Positions 38,101-47,100 of a stretch of DNA of 64,000 nucleotides are shown here, piece by piece. Below the pieces are notes generated by a model. The model saw only the letters and a list, made by a program, of their open reading frames with translations, did not search any database and had not been told where the DNA came from. The stretch is taken from NCBI RefSeq assembly GCF_016801865.2, contig NC_068938.1, positions 113,734,615 through 113,798,614 on the forward strand. Reading direction: 5' to 3'. The position numbers were made by a program, and so were the translations under genes. This stretch comes from Culex pipiens pallens (taxonomy: Eukaryota > Arthropoda > Insecta > Diptera > Culicidae). Each line of letters starts with the position of its first letter. The stretch's first letter is position 1.

Positions 38101-41100
38101 GACTCTTCGCGCTCGACAGGTCCTAATAGCTGCTCATCAGCCAGCTTAAGAACTACGTCACAACCAGATAAAGTCCATCTGTCTGTCTAAGAGCACGAAA
38201 ACCTGCAGTGGTTGATCTTTTCGGATGTTTCCATCTTGGATATTCCGCACGACTACCTTTCGACCTTTCTACGACTACTCGTTTCTACCTTTCTTATCGT
38301 GCAGTCTGCAATGCAATGCTGGATTACGTCCATTGGGCGTACTCGTCCTATGATTTGACCTGCCTGCAGCATCTGGAGCTGTCCGGCAAAGTCCCGCTGA
38401 TGAACTGCCAACAGCACGTTACGAGTGTTTTTCTTCTGTGCCTCTGTTTTTTTGTGACCCGATGTTTTCCGTTTTTCCAGACTCCTCCCAAACGGTATCA
38501 AGTCGGCAACCTAACCGACTCGTTCATGGCCCTGGCAGTTTAGCGGCGTTCGATTCATACGAGCACTTTACCCAGTACTCGGATGAGATCCTGGACTTGC
38601 TCGGGGACATGACTTCGAGGCGCGCGATTCGGACCGCCGCATAAGCATCTCGATCAACGCAATTGATTCCAGTTTTGTGCGACTTGCGCTCTTCAAGTCC
38701 CAAGCTGACCTCACCCCTCGGCCAAGCAACAGCCGTAGAACCCGTTCGGAGATCCAACCCCTGAGATCGGAATAATTCTTTGGCGAAGAGCAAGGTTCTC
38801 AGGGCCGCTCCTGAATCAACATCTTGCATCCTTCGTTAGGCCGTAGGCGTCATCCATAAAGTACGTCACGCTCTAAGGGGGGGGGGGGGTGGAGAGTTGT
38901 CGCAAGTGTGACAAGGGAGAGGGGGGGGGGGGTACGTGAGACTGTGACGTGATAATCGGACATGGTAATAATCCGTGACGTGGTAATCACTTTGGCATAA
39001 AAGTTGTGCGCATGCAGTGCTGCTGGGGGGCTATCGGAACACTTGTTTATAAGTGTTAAATAATATGTTTACACTACTTGGGCCAAAAACTTTCAAAAAC
39101 GAAAGATTAAAAAATGTATTATGTGCGCTCACAGCTCGATAGGCGGATAAGACAATTTACCATGTCAAATTATCCTATGCGCCAAAGTAAACAATATTGA
39201 TTGTTTACATTGGCGCATTGGTTAATTTGGCATCGTAAATTATCCTACCCGCCACCCATCTGACAGAATGCTCATTGGTAAATAACGGCTTCTCTCTCCT
39301 CTCACGCGCTGGAGGCATTGAAATATTTCATGCTCTTCATCAGCTGATGCCTACACGTTGCGAGAGGGTTGGAAATACATTATTATTACAAAAATTTAGT
39401 TTTTGTTTAAATCGAGATTTAAATTTTATTTGATAAAGTTTTATGTGCAATGCCACATGAATATAGTCCAATGCCAATGTCTTATGTGCAAAAATTGTTC
39501 TATGAAACGTGTCCTATGTGCACTCACAGGTTGTATGAACCAAATTGCGTCAGAACTAAGCGTAATCTTGTCTTTTATATAATCCCGAGATGTACACTTG
39601 AAAAGCATTACTCTAGACCCATTTGGGCGTTTTCAGAATCGAAAAATACCCAAACGTGTTTGAATGGGATTTAAAAATGTGCACCAAAACTTTATCATCA
39701 AATTTCTCAGATTGAGGTTTTTGCACATAGGACCTTTTGAAAAAGTACTCTAGAATTAGAGTTCAGGTGCTGGCCGGAACGAGAAGACGAGCTGGGGACT
39801 GCAGGAGTGTTAAAAGAAAATGAGCAAGCAACCACTTGGCTGTCGCTGGTAAGTTGAATTTGTTGGATTGCGTGATTCGAGTTTCGAGTTAATTAGGAAT
39901 TTTGGTTTTAGGTGTCCTGAAGGCGGTTCGCTGTGGCAGTCCAGTGGGTAGAGACTCACTCGTCGTCAGTAGTGATGGAAGTAGCAGCAGTAGTAAGAAG
40001 GACAAGCACCGGTCGAATGGCGAGTGGTACGAGAATAAAGGCCGGAATCGGCACTCGATCCGCGATCCAGGGAAAAGGACCGTCATCGGTACAAGCACAG
40101 ATCTTCGTCGGGTAAATCGTCGAGTGCGCTGTCCTCGAAGCACCACCGCAAGGAACGCCACCGAAGGCTGTCCCACTCTTCGTCGTCCTCGGATCGGTAT
40201 CCGCACAGTGGAGCAATTAGCCGGCGAGAATCGATCGCGAGTGTTACGGAGGACTGTCTGCGGCATCGTAAGCGTTCCAGCTCCGGTGGTTCCGCCCGAA
40301 GAAGATTAAGTGTTAAGTTTTGACCAACATTTTTTTTGCCAAATTTGGTATTGTTAGTTTAAAAAGATGTAAAATTTTTATTTCGGTAGTTACTAAATAA
40401 AACAGAAAAAGAAACAGATTTGGGAACATAGAATCAATAATTATTGAGAAAGGATTTATTGAGGAGCGATTTGCGAACGGGAAGGTTCCCTTGAATGATT
40501 CCTTGACCCTTAATCTGGACCAAGGTCACACGCTCTCCTGCCGATACATGATCAACCCGTCGACCTCCAGCGAGTTCATGTACTAGGTCCAACGTCAGCG
40601 CAAGATTTGGTGGATGCGGTACGTGTGCGATCCGGGCCGGTTCTTCATTTCGGACCCCCGCCAGGACGCGGACACGCGCGTTTAATCCGTCGCCATCAAG
40701 AGTCGCCTTGGCGGAGAGGAACTCACGCTAGAACAACTGGAACTCTTTCCGACGGACGCCGCCGCCCTCGAGGAAGACCTGGGGGACTTTCGAATCAAGG
40801 TGGGCCGAACCAGCAGTAAAAGGATTCGGCCCAGTATGCTGCGGCTGCATCAGTGCGTTGAAGTGGCCACGCTGCAGATCGTGTTGGATGCGTTTGAAAG
40901 TGGCGGCGATGCAAGCGTGAGGATTCACCGCAAGCTGACGCCGTTCAAGTGTGGCATCGTGTGTCTTTCCGACAGTAAGTACTGCGTTCTTGTTTCTGAT
41001 TTGAGTTGTAACTGTCTTTCTCGCTTTCCAGACCCCGCCCTGATGCCGGAGTTGCGTGACCTGGCCAAACACCTGTGCAACGTGCTGCGCAAAGCGAACC

Positions 41101-44100
41101 TTCCCGTGCTCGACTGCTCCAAGCGTAACGGCGGTCGTTCCCTGGCCAAACAGCTGCACCACCTCGACTCGATAGCCGTCCCGTACTGCCTGCTGCTGCG
41201 CGACCAGTGTCTCCAGAATGGCCTCTTTCAGCTGCGGTCCCGCGACACCACCCTCAGCGAAATGATGCACATCTCGGATTTACCGCAATATTTATTGAAA
41301 ATAGTAACAAGTTGAGTTTAATAAATACAAACACACGCAAGCGCAAGCTTAAAAGAAATCGCACAGGTATTGTCTCACGTTAAAGCCGACCATCTTGCCG
41401 ATGTGCACGATAAAGGTCATTCGTACGGTGCACTGAAGTCGCGCACTGCCGTCCATGGCGGTTCCCTCGCCGGAGGCAAAGTTCAGGAACTTGAGATGAA
41501 TAAGCGTTGAGATTTGCGCCAGCAAGTTGCACGTCAGGCCGACCTTCTCGTCCAGAATGGCGTAAAAGATGGCCAACAGCCGGTCGATGGTGAACGCCTT
41601 CGGTCCCAGCTGGGTGGCCATCTTCTCCGACACCTTGGCCTTTGCGTTGACCGACTGGAGGCGCTTCTACTGCTTGCCGTGATATTTCATAAACAGTCGT
41701 TTGTCCTCCTTGGCAGGGTTGTGACTCGCGAGGTACGCCGCAAGAAGGGCGTAGAAGGGCAGTTCCAGGTTTTGCGCCAGCCGCTTCATCGTTTGCATCT
41801 ACTCGACGGATTCCGAAGAAGTCTGGCCGTCGACGGTGATGGGACGTAGCATCTCCTGGTTGACGTTCCCCATGCGCATGAAGATTGTCCCGAGGGCAAG
41901 TTTCATGGTTTTAGAAATATTCCGCCAAAGCCGGGTCACGTCGTCCGCGGCAATCGTCCCGTCCAGCATCGGTTCGCAGTACTTGTGGAAGCACTCGAGC
42001 GCAACCAGCTGCAGCTCCTTCAAGTCGCGACACACCTTGAAGAACACGTTCAGGAAGATGTTGAGGTAGTTTTCGAAGAAATCGGGCGTCAGCATCTCCA
42101 CAATCTTCAGACGCTTATCAATTTCCTCCTCCGACAATTGGCATGCTTGTAGGACCTAAAAAGTACAACCAATCAGTATCACAAATCGCCCAAAAACATC
42201 CAAAATAACCCTTACTCCAACTCAATCCTTAATTGCTCCCGCACCGCCTCGAAATCGTTCATCAGAATCACCAGAATGTCCTTCTTGCTGTACTCGGCCA
42301 CAAACAGCTTCACTACCGGCGCGAGCCCCGTCCAGACAAAGTACTTTTCAAACGGCAAATCCCACACGAGCACCACGCACACGTTCAGCCCGGTTACCTC
42401 CGGCAGTCGCAGCAACATTGGCAGCACGTTGTGGTCCATGTCGCGCACCCGTTCGGCGTTCTCCAGCACGACGATGTAGCTTCGCGAGGGCGACAGTCGC
42501 GCCAGCTGGACCACAAAGTCCTTCATGGAGTCGACGCTGGCCAGCGAGGCGTACCCGTTGGCCGCACACGGGACGTGACCGGTCAGCCGGTTCAGGATGG
42601 AGAAGAAACACTTTTTTAAATTTAATTATTAGCTGCCAAAACACAGTCATCACATTATTTTCTAGGAAAAACTTACCTGGACACAAGTATTCGGCTTATG
42701 TTAAGATTAAAGCACTTTTAAAACCAAAAAAGCAAATGTAAACAACTGAAAAGCCGCAAACATGATGCGAGATGGACCAACTATGGTCTCAGCAGTCGTA
42801 TGACAGAAACAAAAAAAAAAAAAAGCCGCAAACATGAAAATTCCTATGTGAAAGATTGTTTACCTTGTCGGATAGGATGATTTTCCATGAACCTATCTGA
42901 CAGATGCGTACGAGAGCGCTGATTGGTCGATGTTCTCTCCTAACGGTTTCTCTCTCTCGAACTGCAAGCATTGAAACATTTCATATTATCGATCAGCTGA
43001 TGACTACACGTTGCGCAAGGACTGTACAAACATGAAGATTGCAAAATATTTTTGTTTCAGAGTTTCATAAAAAACGACTTAACAAATTAAATAAAAATCA
43101 TGCACCTTGGTAATTTTGATATGAGCGTATATGCATGATAATTGAAAAATGATATAAATGGATCATAAGTTGAATTGCTAAGGTTCTATGTGCACGTTTG
43201 ACCCAAATGCACATAGGACTCCCACGTGGTAAAACGACCTATAATTATTTGGTGTAGAATTTATTGAGAATCGTTTTAGGTTGTTTTGTATTTTATCAAT
43301 AACTGAAAAAATAAAAGGCTTTTAATAAATTGGATCAGCGGAAAGTGTTGTTTTCGGCTTGCAGAATTTCATGCAATAAATAACTCAGTTTGTTTACTTT
43401 TGTCGCATAGGACCTTTTGAAAATTTACTCTAGATTTATACACTTTTTTGAGGCCGAATCTCAAATATTTTGATGAAAAAGTTGTCTGGATCCATCATGC
43501 GACCCATCGTTGGATAGGTAATCAAAATACCTTTCCATACATACCATACCAAACAGCTTAGAACACCATACGCGGTGCCCGTGCTGTATCAAGAAGGTTG
43601 TTCCATGTTGCTCGGTTCTGGGCTGCAGCTCGCCAGTCTCCTAGGTTGCAGATCTTTCTTAGGTCCGCCTCGATCTGATTACCCCATCGTGCACGCTGCG
43701 CTCCTGCTCTTCGGCCAGTGCCGCCATCCGGTCGCGCGCGGTCAAAGAGCATCCTGACAGGATGGTCTTCAGCCATCCTCGCGACATGACCGGCCCACCT
43801 GAGCCTCCCGATTCTCGCCAGGGTGACGATGGTCGGTTCTCCCAGCAGCGCGTGCAGTTCGTGGTTCATGCGCCTTCGCCACTCGTTCTGAGCTGTACGT
43901 ACTCCACCGTAGATCGTTCGCAGCACCTTCCGTTCGAAAACTCCAAGGCTCGTTCGTCCTCTTGCCGCAGCGTCCAGGTCTCGTGGCCATAGAGGGCAAC
44001 CGGTCTAATCAGTGTCTTGTACAGGGTCAGCTTCGTGGCGCGTTGCACTCGATCAGATGTCAAGGTTTTCCGTAATCCAAAGTAGGCGCGATTCGCGGAG

Positions 44101-47100
44101 TGGATACGAGTCCGGATCTCTAAGCTGGTGTCGTTGTCGGCCGTTACCAGCGATCCCAAGTACACGAATTCGCTCACCTCCTCCAGCACATCGCCATCCA
44201 CAGCTAGAGGGGTGAGTCTTGGGGGGTCAACGTCCTTTGAGCCCCTCCCTTTCATGTACTTTGTTTTCGTCGTATTCATGGCCAATCCAATTCGTCCTGC
44301 TTGCGTCTTTAAGGCGGTGTAAACCCTTTTCACCGTCTCTAGGTCTCTCGCTATAATATCAATGTCGTCCGCATAAGCAAGAAGTTGGACTGTCCTGTTG
44401 CAAATCGTGCCTCTCGTGTCTATACCCGCTCTTCGCACAACTCCCTCAAGTCCGATGTTGAACAGCGCATTGGATAAGCCGTCACCTTGTCGTAACCCTT
44501 GATGCGATTGGAAGGGGTCCGCTAGCTCCCCTGCCACTCGCACGTGACACATCACACGATCCAAGGTAGCCTTGATCAGCCGAGTCAGTTTGTCCGGGAA
44601 ACCGTTCTCGTGCATAATCTGCCATAGCTGTTCGCGGTCGACTGTATCGTACGCTGCCTTGAAATCGATGAAGATGTGATGTGTGGGCACGTTGTACTCA
44701 CGGCATTTCTCGAGGATCTGCCGGAGCGAGAAAATTTGGTCCGTGGTGGCCCGAGCGCCAGTAAACCCCGCTTGATAGGGGCCCACGAACCTCCGTGCGT
44801 ACGGTGTCAGCAGACGGCAGAGGATCTGGGAGAGAATTTTATAGGCCGCGTTGATAAGCGTGATGCCGCGGTAGTTGCCGCAGTCCAGCTTATCGCCCTT
44901 TTTGTAGATGGGGCACACGACACCATCCATCCATTCTGCTGGTAGTTTCTCCTCCCTCCAGATCATAGAAATCACCAAGTGGATCGCCCTCGCCAACTGC
45001 TCTCCTCCATATTTGAAGAGCTCACCGGGTAACCGATCTTTACCGGCGGCCCTGTTGTTCTTCAGCTGCCTGATCTCCTTCTTCACCGTCTCCAGACCAG
45101 GTGCCGGGAACTGTTCGTCGGCAGCGGGCGGTCCAAGTTGGGCTTCAAAGCCGTCTCCATGCGCTACATCGCCGTTGAGGTGCTCGTTGAAGAACTGCTG
45201 CCACCTGTTCAACACCTCGCCTTTGTCCATAAGAAGGTTTCCCTCGGCGTCCCGACAAGTGTTGGCTTGCGGCGCATAGCCTTTGCGGGACCGGTTAACT
45301 TTCTCGTAGAACTTACGCGTCTCGTTCTGCCGGAACAGCTGCTCCATTTCGGCGCGATCGCGATCTTCCAGCTGGCGCTTCTTGAGCTTGAAGACCGTTC
45401 TCTGCTGTTTCAGCGCTTGTTTGTATCTGGCCACGTTCTCATCAGTTGCAGCTCTCAGCTTCACCGCATAAGCTGCTTTCTTCTCGTCAAGTAGCCGCTG
45501 GCACTCCTCGTCGAACCAGCGCTGCTTTCCAACTCGGACCGTACTACCTAGCGCGGCTTCAGCGGCACTGCCGATGGCCGAGCATATTCTGCTCCATCCA
45601 TCGTTGAGCGAGGCAGCGCCGAGTTCCTCCTCCGTTGGCAGGCTCGCTTCCAGCTGCTGCACGTAGTGCTGAGCCGCAGCCGTGTCCTGCAGCCGCTCGG
45701 TGTTGAACGGCGGTGGGAGCCGGCTCCGTCGTCGGTGATACGTCGTCGACAGTTTTGAGTGCATGCTTGCACCCACCAGGTAGTGGTCCGAGTGGATGTC
45801 CGCACCGCGGTACGTGCGGATGTTCCGTATGTCCGAGAAGAATCGGCCGTCGATGAGGACGTGGTCGATTTGTGTTTTTGTTCGTTGGTTAGGCGATGTC
45901 CAGGTGACTTTGTGGATGTCTTTCCGGGGAAGAATGTGCTCCGTACCACCATACCGCGGGAGGCTGCGAAGTTGATGCACCGCTGGCCGTTGTCGTTCGT
46001 GACGGTGTGCAGGCTGTTCGGCCCGATCACCGGCTTGTACATCTCCTCCCTTCCTATGCGGGCGTTCATATCTCCGATGACGATCTTGACGTCCCTCTGC
46101 GGGCAGCTGTCGAACTTCTGCTCCAGCTTCGCGTAGAACGCTTCCTTCTCGGCATCGGATGATTCCTCGTGTGGGCAATGTACGTTGAAGATGTGATAGT
46201 TGAAGAAACGGCCTTTAATCCTCAATCTACACATCCGGTCGTCGATCGGCTCCCAATCTATCACACGACTCCGCATCTTGCCCAACACTATGAAGCCGGT
46301 TCCCAGCTTGTTTTCGGCTCCGCCGCTCTGGTACATGGTGAGCTCCAAAGCATCATCCTCCCACATCTTCGCTCCCTTCCAGCACATCTCCTGCAGCGCT
46401 ACAACATCGAAGTTGCGGGGTTTGAGCTCGTTCAACAGAGCGTACTCATACCCATCGAAACGTAGCGATCTGCAGTTCCATGTTCCGAGTTTCCAATCGG
46501 TGTCCTTTTCGTGCCTAGGTCTATGCCGTTTGTTCCGGATCCTTATTCCTTCTTGATTGTTCGTAATGGTTTTGATTTCGGTATGCAGCCGGATTGGGGC
46601 TGCGATACCTAGTCTCGGGGTGGGGCTGCCACCTTGAAGCTACCGAGACCCAGCTCCGGTTTTCTCTCGACACCGTAACGGGGGCCTTTCTCTCGAGGCC
46701 TAACGGTATAGTTACACCCTCCGAAGAGGATGGAGCCCCCCTTCCCTGTCAGCATACTACCATAGTTCCCACCGGGGTTGGTTACCCGATCTCTCCAATG
46801 GTTACTAGTATCCCGGCTAGCGCCGCGGGGAGGCCAGGGTATCGGAGTTACTGGACAGGAGGCTAATGGACCACTTGGTGGGTCTATTTTATTCCTGCGG
46901 TACTCGAAGTACCTATGGTACGCCATGTCCAGTCGTTCGCCAACCAAAATACCTTTCTAACAAGCCCAAAAGAGTGAAGATCTGACAACTCTATCATAAG
47001 TTATAAGTACTTTAGTGTTTCTAAGACACTTTTTTGAGGCCGGATCTCAGATATTTTGATAAAAAATAAGTGTTATTTCTACACTTTTTGAGGGTGTGTA

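Larger units (their letters stand above)
36063..39753. mobile_element. Nested gene-capturing TIR element (3.7 kb), same family, inverted
   Basis: Terminal CTAGAGTACTTTTTCAAAAG and its perfect complement, flanked by AATT (36059-36062 and 39754-39757). Its left terminus (36063 to about 36620) matches the right terminus of the outer element. Its right terminus (about 39160-39753) matches the left terminus of the outer element. Hence it is the same family in the opposite orientation. The core carries a degenerate 60-70 bp repeat block, an acetyl-CoA carboxylase fragment, an unidentified intron-containing fragment and poly-G-rich sequence. No transposase was seen. Confidence 0.85.
35405..43433. 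mobile_element. Outer gene-capturing TIR element (8.0 kb including a nested relative)
   Basis: Terminal sequences are CTAGAGTAAATTTTCAAAAG and, at the right, its perfect complement; imperfect similarity between the two ends continues for about 600 bp. The element is flanked by ATTT (35401-35404 and 43434-43437). Uninterrupted repeat copies read AAGTGTTATTTATACAC with a single ATTT. Removing the nested element (36063-39753 plus one AATT) leaves about 4.3 kb: two long termini around a roughly 3-kb block of host-like sequence (SR-type fragment, POLG2, ORC5). No transposase frame was found, so it is non-autonomous. A 4-bp duplication is compatible with several superfamilies; I do not assign one. 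Confidence 0.85.
43536..46945 (-). mobile_element. RTE-type non-LTR retrotransposon, near full length, frameshifted
   Basis: Flanked by a 12-bp target duplication AAAATACCTTTC (43524-43535 and 46946-46957) inside the GCCTTCCTCA repeat. On the minus strand it encodes an endonuclease starting near WKLGTWNCRSLRFDG, then a reverse transcriptase and a C-terminal domain. The 3' end is a short TATGGTATGTATG-like tail rather than poly(A). The order of domains, the endonuclease motif and the tail fit the RTE clade; this assignment is from recognition, not from a search. The 5' part (about 46600-46945) has an open frame of unclear role. Confidence 0.85.

Noticed and set aside
18199..38935. Poly-G runs at 18199 and 38878-38932 as biological signals
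   Set aside because: Long homopolymers are prone to assembly error and no associated gene or motif was found. They are recorded as repeats only.
40800..41315. Open frame of 171 codons as a functional gene
   Set aside because: It is the 3' half of the POLG2 copy. It reads through a real intron, and the homologous frame extends upstream through two stop codons, so the Met at 40800 is not a true start.
43559..46435. Plus-strand frames across the retrotransposon
   Set aside because: They are antisense shadows of the endonuclease and reverse transcriptase.
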